Positions 6,171 through 13,002 of a DNA stretch of 26,279 nucleotides are shown in pieces. The notes below the pieces were generated by a model, which ran no database searches, was not told the origin of the DNA, and saw only the letters and a program-made list of their open reading frames with translations. Position 1 is the stretch's first letter. Every line of letters begins with the position of its first letter. The DNA is from Prevotella sp. UBA746 (lineage in GTDB: Bacteria > Bacteroidota > Bacteroidia > Bacteroidales > Bacteroidaceae): the NCBI GenBank assembly GCA_002298545.1, contig DBKQ01000045.1:2311-28589 (forward strand), read 5' to 3'. The position numbers and the translations under genes are program-made.

Positions 6171-7691
6171 CGTTTTTAGCTCATACAAGTCATTGCGCCT
6201 GTCGCGCAGGTTGTGAACACTTCCGTACGTGTGCAGCTCGTTCAGCAGACTAAGGTCTACATCAGAAACGAGAATCATCTCGGTGTTGGCAGTGGCTTCG
6301 GCACGCATTCCGTTGTTAGGGAAAGCAAAGTCGCAAGGGGTAAATACTGCCGACTGGGCGTACTGTATGTCCATGTTGTGCACCCTCGGCAGGTTGCCCA
6401 CGCTACCGGCAATGGCTACGTAGCATTCGTTTTCTATAGCCCTTGCCTGGGCACAGATGCGAACTCGCGAATATGCGTTCTGGGTGTCGGTCATGAACGG
6501 CACAAAGAGAATCTGCATGCCGTCTGCCGCCATGATGCGCGACAGCTCGGGGAACTCCACATCATAGCAGATGAGGATTCCGATTTTTCCACAGTCGGTG
6601 TCGAAGGTCTGAATGGTGTTTCCGCCGCTAAGTCCCCAGCTCTTCTGCTCGTCGGGCGTTACGTGTATCTTCTCGTACATGTCGTAGGAGCCGTCGCGCC
6701 GACAGAGGAAGCCGACATTATACAGGGCCTCGTCTTTTACGTAAGGCATGCTGCCCGTTATGATGTTGATGTTGTAGCTAATGGCAAGTTCGATAAACCT
6801 CTCGCGCATCTTGTCGGTGTATTCGGCAAGGGCTCGTATAGACTGCGCCTCTCCCATGTCGTTGAATTTTGCCATGAGCGGAGCATTGAAATATTCGGGG
6901 AAGAGGATAAAGTCGCTCTTGTAGTCGGAAACCGCATCTACGAAGAATTCCACTTGCTCGAAAACATCATCTATCGTATGGTAAGAGCGCATCTGCCACT
7001 GAACGCAGCCAATTCTTACGGTAGGCTTGCGCTCTACATAAGAGTCGGTTGGCGGCTGGTAATAAATGTTGTCCCATTGCAGCAGAGTGGCGCAGTGTTT
7101 TGACTCCTCGTCGTTAGGCAGATAGTTGCGGATGACGCGTCTTACGTGGAAGTCGTTGCTGAGCTGGAAGGTGAGGACGGGGTCGTATATTTCCCTGGAG
7201 CGTACCTTTTCTATATACTCTTTAGGGCGCATCGTCTCGGCATATTTATGATAGTTGGGGATTCTGCCGCCAAACATTATTGCCTTGAGGTTCAGCTTCT
7301 CGCAGAGTTCCTTGCGGTATTCGTACATGCGTCGGGCAAGTCGCAGACCGCGGTAGTCGGGATGTATGAACACCTCGATGCCATAGAGGATATTGCCGTT
7401 AGGGTTATGGGTGTTGAAGGTTTCGTTGCCCGTAACTTGTGCATAAGTATGGTCTCCCTTTACCATATTGTAGTCGACGATTATCGACAGTGCACATCCT
7501 ACGATTTTGTCGTCGACAATGATGACGACTTGTCCTTCAGGGAAGATTGTAATGAGTTTCTTGATCTGCTCCCTTGTCCAGAAGACATCGTGGTCAGCGT
7601 ATATGCGCTTGAATGAGCGTGCAAGCTGGTCGTAGTCTTCCATGCGCAGATTGCGCAGACCTACCTTGTTGATTTTGTGGTTAGTTTCCAT
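6153..7691 (-). CDS. GNAT acetyltransferase-nitrilase (carbon-nitrogen hydrolase) fusion protein
   Basis: This 512-aa soluble protein joins two enzyme modules. Residues about 8-175 form a GNAT N-acetyltransferase domain, with the acetyl-CoA-binding region around DYRGLRLARRM (112-122). Residues about 225-500 form a nitrilase-superfamily amidase with an intact Glu-Lys-Cys triad: E266 in FPEYF, K341 in YEKIHVT and C375 in LICYDVEFPE. Fusions of this type are known in several bacterial phyla, and I know no assigned physiological substrate. It follows ribE in the same direction with a 91-bp gap and may be co-transcribed with it. An AAGGA sequence lies just upstream of the ATG, which is unusual in this window. 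The final codons overlap a terminator of the opposing gene. Domain assignments are firm; the reaction is unknown. Confidence 0.9.
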   Translation of the reverse strand: METNHKINKVGLRNLRMEDYDQLARSFKRIYADHDVFWTREQIKKLITIFPEGQVVIIVDDKIVGCALSIIVDYNMVKGDHTYAQVTGNETFNTHNPNGNILYGIEVFIHPDYRGLRLARRMYEYRKELCEKLNLKAIMFGGRIPNYHKYAETMRPKEYIEKVRSREIYDPVLTFQLSNDFHVRRVIRNYLPNDEESKHCATLLQWDNIYYQPPTDSYVERKPTVRIGCVQWQMRSYHTIDDVFEQVEFFVDAVSDYKSDFILFPEYFNAPLMAKFNDMGEAQSIRALAEYTDKMRERFIELAISYNINIITGSMPYVKDEALYNVGFLCRRDGSYDMYEKIHVTPDEQKSWGLSGGNTIQTFDTDCGKIGILICYDVEFPELSRIMAADGMQILFVPFMTDTQNAYSRVRICAQARAIENECYVAIAGSVGNLPRVHNMDIQYAQSAVFTPCDFAFPNNGMRAEATANTEMILVSDVDLSLLNELHTYGSVHNLRDRRNDLYELKTKKNQG

Positions 7692-7782
7692 TTTCCTTCT
7701 TGTTGAACTATAAAGTCTATGTTGTCCTTAACAATACTTTCTTAAATTATCAAACGGAGTTTGCCGGGAATGATGCCGGGGC

Positions 7783-8391
7783 TTATCCCTCGAAATGTTT
7801 AAGTCTTGCGATGTATTTCCCGAGAATGTCAAACTCGATGTTTACGACGGAACCTAATTTTATGTCGCAGAAATTGGTGTTCTCTCTTGTGTAGGGGATG
7901 ATGGCGACGGTAAAGGTGTTGTCGGTAGGCTGGCAGACGGTAAGGGAGACTCCGTTTACGGTTACGCTGCCTTTGTCGACAGTGAAGTATCCTCGTCTTG
8001 CCATTTCCTTGTCAGCCTTGTATTCGAAAGTGAAGTAGGTGCTTCCGTCAGCATCTTTCATTTCCGTGCATACTGCGGTCTCGTCAACATGTCCCTGCAC
8101 GATGTGGCCGTCGAGGCGCCCGTTCATTATCATGGAGCGTTCCACGTTGACCTTGTCGCCGACGCAGAGTTCCGACAGATTAGAGCGGTCGAGGGTTTCC
8201 TTCATTGCCGTTACTACATAAGTCCCGTCGGTATTGAGCTTTACTACTGTAAGGCAGACTCCGTTGTGGGCTACGCTTTGGTCTATTTTAAGCTCATTGG
8301 CAAAGGAGCACTTCAGTGTGAAGTCGATGTTTTCTCCATACTTCCTGATATTGGTTACGGTAGCAAATTCTTCTACTATTCCTGAGAACAT
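7783..8391 (-). CDS. ribE: Riboflavin synthase
   Basis: This enzyme catalyses the last step of riboflavin synthesis, dismutating two 6,7-dimethyl-8-ribityllumazine molecules. The 202 residues form two homologous lumazine-binding repeats. The first begins MFSGIVEE and contains HNGVCLTVV; the second contains GHIVQGHVDE and VNGVSLTVC. Length and N-terminus match the family, so the start is set at 8391. An in-frame ORF extends further upstream, but it would read through the leader hairpin and has no family counterpart. No other rib gene is nearby. The gene is preceded by a structured leader and a terminator hairpin at 8430-8474, which suggests expression is controlled by premature termination. 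The product call is secure. Confidence 0.95.
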   Translation of the reverse strand: MFSGIVEEFATVTNIRKYGENIDFTLKCSFANELKIDQSVAHNGVCLTVVKLNTDGTYVVTAMKETLDRSNLSELCVGDKVNVERSMIMNGRLDGHIVQGHVDETAVCTEMKDADGSTYFTFEYKADKEMARRGYFTVDKGSVTVNGVSLTVCQPTDNTFTVAIIPYTRENTNFCDIKLGSVVNIEFDILGKYIARLKHFEG

Positions 8392-8429
8392 AATTGAAAT
8401 GTATTTTTTATAATTGAACAATTTATAGC

Positions 8430-8474
8430 AAAAAACGGTGTCTCCTGTATTCATAGTACAAGGATTCACCGTTT
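8430..8474 (-). terminator. Terminator or attenuator hairpin in the ribE leader
   Basis: On the minus strand AAACGGTG (8474-8467) pairs with CACCGTTT (8440-8433). An inner TCC/TGTA stem pairs with TACA/GGA, and the hairpin runs straight into six U residues (8435-8430). It lies only about 40 nt before the ribE start codon and inside its transcript, which is the arrangement of a riboswitch expression platform. Confidence 0.75.
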
Positions 8475-8480
8475 ATATTT

Positions 8481-8759
8481 AAAAAAGACCGCATCGTGAT
8501 GTGATGAAACTCCGAGCTAGTAAGATTTGAGAGTTCTCCGCCTTTGTAATCCACCGGCTTTACAGCTATCCCCGTTGCCGGGAAATGTGGCCCGCCATTA
8601 GCAAAAGAAGTGCATCTCGGTTTTCGTTTTATATTTGATGAGTATCCCGATCTAACCGATACGGTCTATTCTTTTGTCTTTTTCTTTTGCAAAGCAAATG
8701 CAAATCGAGAGGAGAACGAAATGAATTTATTCATTTCTTATCCCGAGATGCAGCTTTTC
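8481..8759 (-). ncRNA. Structured ribE leader RNA, candidate riboswitch of unknown class
   Basis: This intergenic stretch is transcribed from the promoter at 8765-8795 toward ribE. A long-range helix joins GACCGTATC (8666-8658) to GATGCGGTC (8495-8487) through nine pairs, one a G-U wobble that exists only in the minus-strand RNA. Inside it TCGGTT pairs with AACCGA, and a GC-rich region (about 8540-8595) contains CCCGGCAACGGG and several short complementary stretches. Six U residues follow the outer helix, and a second terminator hairpin follows before ribE. I could not find the conserved FMN aptamer sequence (AGGGTGAAATTCCC and its partner), nor TPP, cobalamin or SAM hallmarks. A regulatory aptamer, a protein-binding leader or a separate small RNA are all possible. 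Confidence 0.55.
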
Positions 8760-8764
8760 TTATG

Positions 8765-8795
8765 CAAAGGTAGTGTTATTTTCTTTTTCTGCAAA
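8765..8795 (-). promoter_or_regulatory. Consensus promoter for the ribE leader
   Basis: On the minus strand TTTG (8795-8792) is followed, after exactly 19 bp, by TACCTTTG (8772-8765). This is a perfect match to the Bacteroidota -33/-7 promoter. Transcription should begin near 8759, more than 360 nt before the ribE start codon. Confidence 0.8.
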
Positions 8796-8853
8796 TAAAT
8801 TTAATGAAAATATTCAGTTTCTTTTGTGTTTGGATGTTGTTTTGCGAAAGAGT

Positions 8854-9435
8854 TTACTTTTTCAGTCCTTCGATCATCTTTTTTATCTGAACGATTCTTG
8901 CTTTTTTGTCGTCGCTGTAGCCGAATTTCTCGTAGTAGAGTAGGGCGGAGTTGAGATTGTCGAGAGCCACTTTATTTTCATTAATATGTATGTAGCAGAA
9001 TCCGAGACGGAAGAAAGCGTCGCCTTTCTCGTTGTTGAAGCATACGTTGAGCATTTTTTCGTAGAGTGGGATAGCCTTTTCGTATTCTTCTAAGAAGAAA
9101 TGGCTTTCGGCATCGGTGAAGTAATAGATGCTTCTTTCGTGCGGGGCATAGACTTCTATGTCTTTTATTGTAGCATCCAGGTATTTGCAGGCTTCCTTAT
9201 AGTTCCATTCGTAGTAATGGCAGACTCCTATATAGGCTTTGAATCTTGGGTTCAGCTTGTATTTCTTGTCGAGTTTCGTCAATAGGGTGAGAGCCTCCCT
9301 GTATTTAGAACTGCTAAAGTAGTCGAGGGCAATTTCAAGTTGCTCTTTGTCCGGCATTGTTCTTGCCGTCTGTCCTATGGCGGCAAGAGCAAGCTGGGAG
9401 ACAAAGATGCAAATGATGATTTTTTTCTGAATCAT
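8854..9435 (-). CDS. Secreted tetratricopeptide-repeat protein
   Basis: This 193-aa protein begins with a basic stretch and a hydrophobic segment (about 4-20) ending near AAIGQ, a likely signal peptide for export. The remainder is helical with TPR-like pairs, for example EQLEIALDYFSSSKYREALTL (about 31-51), YYFTDAESHFFLEEYEKAIPLYEKM (about 104-128) and DAFFRLGFCYIHINENKVALDNL (about 138-160). TPR arrays mediate protein-protein contacts, so a scaffold role in the periplasm is plausible. The start codon directly abuts the stop of the M64 peptidase gene (zero intergenic bases), implying translational coupling and a shared job. I do not recognise a named family member. Confidence 0.8.
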   Translation of the reverse strand: MIQKKIIICIFVSQLALAAIGQTARTMPDKEQLEIALDYFSSSKYREALTLLTKLDKKYKLNPRFKAYIGVCHYYEWNYKEACKYLDATIKDIEVYAPHERSIYYFTDAESHFFLEEYEKAIPLYEKMLNVCFNNEKGDAFFRLGFCYIHINENKVALDNLNSALLYYEKFGYSDDKKARIVQIKKMIEGLKK

Positions 9436-10755
9436 TTATTCTGTATAGAATTTGATGAGCTTAGTAAGGGCGTCTTGGCAGACTATGCAGAACTCCGGAT
9501 TGCTGTTAGTTCTCATTCGGCAGTCTTGCACTCCGCGGTAAACATTCTTCAAATCGTAGCCTGCGCCCTGGAACAATCCAACTTTCTGTTTTATTTCCTT
9601 AGGGTTCTTGCTTGTGGGCGTTGGGATTTTCGTACCTTTTTTTATTAGATTCTCCCATTTGCCATGGAAGTCCTTTAGTGTCGTGATGTTCGGTTCCCAT
9701 GGTTCCACGTCTTTGGGGTACATGTTGAGTTGTTCTTGTTCGTAGGCATACTCGTCGGCAAGACCGGCAAAGCTGTGTCCGAATTCGTGTACTATCACGG
9801 GCTTGAAGTATTTGTGTCCTGTAGAGACGAGGTTGTAGAAGTTGAGGATTCCGCCTCCGCCGTATACGTCAGTATTTACCAATATTATTATGTGCTCGTA
9901 TGGAGTGCCCTCAAGCAGGTCGTGTGTCTTGAACAAATTGAGGTTGGTAAGGTATCTTTCGCTATAGAAAGTGTCGAAATTAGAACCTAATGCTGTATTT
10001 TTCCATATTCCATCGTGGGGAACACTCGTTCCGCTGTCTTCAGAAGCGGTTTTTACGGCTATGATGTTGAATCTGTCTTTGAATTCTTTAAATGGCTCGT
10101 GTTGGAAGATTGCATCAGTCGCTGTTCGTGCGTCGGCAAGGAATTTGTCCATTTCTTTCTCTGTATAGCCTTCTGCGATGAATGCTATATGTATGCAGTG
10201 GGTTGAGTCTTCTGCACTCTGCAATACTTCGTAGGGCTGGTGTCTGTTGTTGGCGCGACGGATTAGAATGTCGGAAGGGATTATTGTTTCCGTGAGCGTT
10301 TTTACGATTTCCCTTCTGTTGTTTCTGAGGTCTATTCTCAATATTGCCGTGTCTTTCGGCATTGGGGTGAGAATGACATTTTCGAATGCCCGCGTTGTTG
10401 TCTTGGCTTCAGGATAGGTGAGCCATTCCTGGAAAAGTGTCGACAGGGAGTTGCGGTAAATTGTAAGTCCCGTTTTCTTGTCTTTTAGTTCGAATTGCGC
10501 ATTTCCTTCTATTGGCAGTTCGTTGAGGTGGTTTTTCCGTCCATACCAATTGGGAACGGACACCATGTCTTTTATCATGATACTTTGATTTTCGGCATTT
10601 CCGCCGAGTATCAGATTGATGCGCAGGGTGTTGTCGGAGAAATAATGGCTGAAGTCTTGTGCCAGGGCACTTGATTGTGGAAATATTGCCATTATGGCGA
10701 ATAGGGCATAGAGCGTTTTGCCTATATGTCTTCTTAGATTAATCATCTTTCTCAT
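9436..10755 (-). CDS. Secreted M64-family (IgA peptidase-like) zinc metallopeptidase
   Basis: This 439-aa protein has an N-terminal signal peptide (about 1-32, ending ALAQ), an N-terminal beta-type domain (about 35-165) and a C-terminal metallopeptidase domain. The zinc motif HEFGHSFAGLADEY (323-336) supplies two His ligands and the catalytic Glu, with Asp 334 the probable third ligand. The pattern is typical of MEROPS family M64, named after a Clostridium IgA peptidase, but in gut Bacteroidota its substrate is generally unknown. Cysteines near the C-terminus (C412, C423, C426) could form disulfides. It is located in the periplasm or outside the cell. It is co-directional with the FolK-like gene upstream (41-bp gap) and directly abuts the TPR gene downstream. 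Family assignment is strong; IgA cleavage should not be assumed. Confidence 0.9.
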   Translation of the reverse strand: MRKMINLRRHIGKTLYALFAIMAIFPQSSALAQDFSHYFSDNTLRINLILGGNAENQSIMIKDMVSVPNWYGRKNHLNELPIEGNAQFELKDKKTGLTIYRNSLSTLFQEWLTYPEAKTTTRAFENVILTPMPKDTAILRIDLRNNRREIVKTLTETIIPSDILIRRANNRHQPYEVLQSAEDSTHCIHIAFIAEGYTEKEMDKFLADARTATDAIFQHEPFKEFKDRFNIIAVKTASEDSGTSVPHDGIWKNTALGSNFDTFYSERYLTNLNLFKTHDLLEGTPYEHIIILVNTDVYGGGGILNFYNLVSTGHKYFKPVIVHEFGHSFAGLADEYAYEQEQLNMYPKDVEPWEPNITTLKDFHGKWENLIKKGTKIPTPTSKNPKEIKQKVGLFQGAGYDLKNVYRGVQDCRMRTNSNPEFCIVCQDALTKLIKFYTE

Positions 10756-10796
10756 TTTGTTTTCTTTATTATAGAATTATTGTTTTGACAAGGAAA

Positions 10797-11204
10797 TTAT
10801 TGTTCCATTTCCTTGTCTTTTACCCTCATGTTTACATCTTCAATGAGTTCAGAGATGTAGCCTCTTTTCCAGTCTTCTTCGTGGAAGAGCTCCCCGTCGA
10901 ATTTCAGGATGTCGAGGTCGAGCATTATGTGTCCCTGTCTGTCATTTTTCAGACTCCTGCCGCATTTTTTCTCAGCACGTTTTAGTGCAACCTTTATTTG
11001 CTTGTAGTTGTGCTTGGTGGTTGCGATGCAGAGGCAGTTCAGAAAGAGGTCGGATTTTATGCCTATCGGTTGTGTCCACATCTCTTTTGAGAATACAATG
11101 TCGGCGCAAAGTATTCCGCATAGTTGTGCTTTTGCGTATTCTATATTCTTTCTTTGGGTATAGTTACTTCCGATAGCTATTATTATTTCCTTTGCTTTAG
11201 CCAT
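10797..11204 (-). CDS. Short FolK-like (HPPK) protein
   Basis: The 135 residues resemble 6-hydroxymethyl-7,8-dihydropterin pyrophosphokinase, the folate-pathway enzyme that transfers pyrophosphate from ATP. The opening IAIGSNYTQR matches the family IxLGSN start, FLNCLCIATT fits the central strand, and MLDLDILKFDG keeps the two metal-binding aspartates. The protein is shorter than E. coli FolK (159 aa). It lacks the PHxxxxxRxFVLxPL segment after the aspartates, and the arginine that normally precedes DLDI is absent (GHIMLDLDI). It may be a divergent lineage-specific FolK or an HPPK-like protein with another role. It sits 18 bp after a secreted TPR gene and 41 bp before a secreted peptidase, an odd neighbourhood for a folate enzyme. 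Confidence 0.75.
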   Translation of the reverse strand: MAKAKEIIIAIGSNYTQRKNIEYAKAQLCGILCADIVFSKEMWTQPIGIKSDLFLNCLCIATTKHNYKQIKVALKRAEKKCGRSLKNDRQGHIMLDLDILKFDGELFHEEDWKRGYISELIEDVNMRVKDKEMEQ

Positions 11205-11222
11205 TTTTACTGCAACTTTAGC

Positions 11223-12893
11223 TTATTTCCCGTATTTGTCTATCAGTCCTTGAGCCTGTGGGTTTCCCAAGTCCTTGGCTTTGTTCAAATTAGCCTTTCC
11301 TTCCTGTTTCCTTCCCGTTTTAATCTGAGAAAGTCCAAGTATGAGGTAGGCGTCAGAGAATTCAGGCGACATTTCCACACATTTTCTTGCAGCTTCTTCA
11401 GCTTCTTTCAGCATGTTCAGTCTTAGCAACAGTGAAGCCTTTTCAGCAATGAATGTTGGCTCTTTCGGGGCAAGGTAAATGGCTGCATCTATGTCGGCAA
11501 GGGCTTGTTTAAAGAGCTTGGCGTTTACTTCGGCTTGTTCGCGTATGTAATAGAAGTTGGCGTTTAGCGTTCCTCTATTGAGAACTTCGTATCTTGTGTA
11601 GTCGAAGACCGCCTGTCTGTAGTTTTTCATCCTGTTGTACACGTCGCCGCGCATAAGAAAATATTTTGAAGCCGATCGGATGTTTAAGGTGTCGGCGTTG
11701 TTTACCGCACTGTCAAGAAGATTTATTATCTCAGAATCCGGGGCACTCATCTTCTCCTTGCACATGGCTGCATTATAGAAGATGTCGCCACTTCTCATTT
11801 TGCCGTTTGCCAGTTGGATGTAGATATTATAGGCGTCGTTATAATTTCCTTTTGCGTATAGTATGTCCCCTTCTGTACTTTTATATAGAGGCAGAGGCCT
11901 TATGCCGTAGGCTGTATTAATCTCCTGAAGAGCTTTGTCTAAGTTCCATGCAGGATAAGGCGAGTCCTTCTTGTATAGTTCTTTTGCGTATATGAGTTTA
12001 GCAAAGTTATAATGTGCATCGTCCTTTTCGTCTACATTCTTTATTGCTTCTTGCATGTATTTGTCTGCCACGGCAAAATTACCGCCGTCGGTTTCTATTT
12101 GGGCTTTAGCCACATATCCGTCTATCATCTTGGGGTATTTCGAGATAAAGTCATCTGCGAGTGTAGCGTATTTCAGAGAATCCGTGTCTTGTCCCATTAT
12201 CATGAGTGCAAGTACGGCTTGCTCCTTGTCTTCCGGGAGAGCTGCCGGAATACCGATACTTTTCATCGTGGCGTCATTAATGGTGAGGCCGTTTGTTGAG
12301 AGTCCGTTGATGAATGCAGCATCTGTAGCATGTGCTATGTTGCTTGTGGCAGAAGTCTGTAGAAGTCCGATAATCTGTCCGGCATCGTTTACAAACGGGC
12401 ACGCCTCTGTATTTGCCGGGGCGACAAGGTCGAAGATGTAGTAAGAATAAGTATTCATGAATTTCTCTACACTTTTAACCTTTGCTTCTATTGGTTTTCC
12501 TCCCTTTATAGAGTATGGCAGCAGCCATAGGGTAGAGCCCTCATTTGCGGTAGCTGTTGATGCGGATTTTGTTGTAGCGTTGATTCTGAATTTTGCCACA
12601 TCGTATATTTCGTTTACGCCGATAATCCTCGTAACGTCATATTTGTGTCCTTTCTTGTCTACGACGATAGCTTTCTTGGCTCCAATAAATGGTTTTAGAT
12701 TGCTTATCGCTTCTCCGTTGTTTCCTGTGAAAACGCCATGGCTTGAAGCTATAATTCCACCGTCTTTGTTGAAGGTCGTCAAGGTAAATACGCTCTCTTC
12801 TGCTTTTTTTACTGCAGAAGGTTGTGCTACAATGTTGTTTGTTGCTGCAATGGCAGCAATGGCTGTTATTATAATGGATTTTAAATATTTCAT
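11223..12893 (-). CDS. Secreted protein: degenerate trypsin-like domain plus TPR array
   Basis: A signal peptide (about 1-23, ending IVAQ) directs this 556-aa protein out of the cytoplasm. Residues about 28-200 follow the strand order of HtrA/trypsin-like proteases (HGVFTGNNGEAISN, then a VVDKKGHKYD strand, then IIGVNEIYDVAKFRI). The catalytic His position reads SNLKPF (64-69), and the GNSGG serine loop is replaced by CPFVNDAGQIIGLL (165-178). Only the Asp at 98 remains, so the domain is probably catalytically dead. Residues about 225-550 are TPR repeats. I infer a periplasmic scaffold that may have evolved from a protease-TPR fusion. It follows recN after 109 bp and precedes the FolK-like gene by 18 bp. 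The partner is unknown. Confidence 0.8.
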   Translation of the reverse strand: MKYLKSIIITAIAAIAATNNIVAQPSAVKKAEESVFTLTTFNKDGGIIASSHGVFTGNNGEAISNLKPFIGAKKAIVVDKKGHKYDVTRIIGVNEIYDVAKFRINATTKSASTATANEGSTLWLLPYSIKGGKPIEAKVKSVEKFMNTYSYYIFDLVAPANTEACPFVNDAGQIIGLLQTSATSNIAHATDAAFINGLSTNGLTINDATMKSIGIPAALPEDKEQAVLALMIMGQDTDSLKYATLADDFISKYPKMIDGYVAKAQIETDGGNFAVADKYMQEAIKNVDEKDDAHYNFAKLIYAKELYKKDSPYPAWNLDKALQEINTAYGIRPLPLYKSTEGDILYAKGNYNDAYNIYIQLANGKMRSGDIFYNAAMCKEKMSAPDSEIINLLDSAVNNADTLNIRSASKYFLMRGDVYNRMKNYRQAVFDYTRYEVLNRGTLNANFYYIREQAEVNAKLFKQALADIDAAIYLAPKEPTFIAEKASLLLRLNMLKEAEEAARKCVEMSPEFSDAYLILGLSQIKTGRKQEGKANLNKAKDLGNPQAQGLIDKYGK

Positions 12894-12896
12894 AAA

Positions 12897-13002
12897 TGTA
12901 TGTTTTGAAATCTGTTTTCTCTTGTAAAGAGGTATTCTTGAAATCTGTTCTCTTGAAGATATAATCTTAGAGCTTACTGTTCTTGAAGATCTAATCTTAG
13001 AA
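12897..13002 (-). repeat. Imperfect tandem repeats with small hairpins between recN and the TPR gene
   Basis: The minus strand contains AAGATTAGATCTTCAAGA and AAGATTATATCTTCAAGA, each a 5-bp palindrome with a 3-nt loop. CAAGA and ACAG motifs then recur toward the next start codon. The period is about 30 bp. The arrangement resembles the tandem hairpins in the serS leader, although the sequence is different. Confidence 0.55.

Noticed and set aside
7764..7782. Hairpin CCGG...CCGG between ribE and the GNAT-nitrilase gene as a terminator
   Set aside because: The stem is only four base pairs with no U-run. It is too weak to call.
8392..8469. N-terminal extension of riboflavin synthase to 8469
   Set aside because: It would translate through the terminator hairpin, and the family begins at MFSGIVEE (8391).
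8391..8760. Classical FMN riboswitch upstream of ribE
   Set aside because: The gene context is right, but the invariant FMN aptamer segments were not found on the minus strand. The element is therefore reported as an unidentified leader.
8610..8798. Small plus-strand ORF of 62 codons
   Set aside because: It lies wholly within the structured ribE leader and promoter on the opposite strand, has no upstream promoter of its own, and shows no domain.
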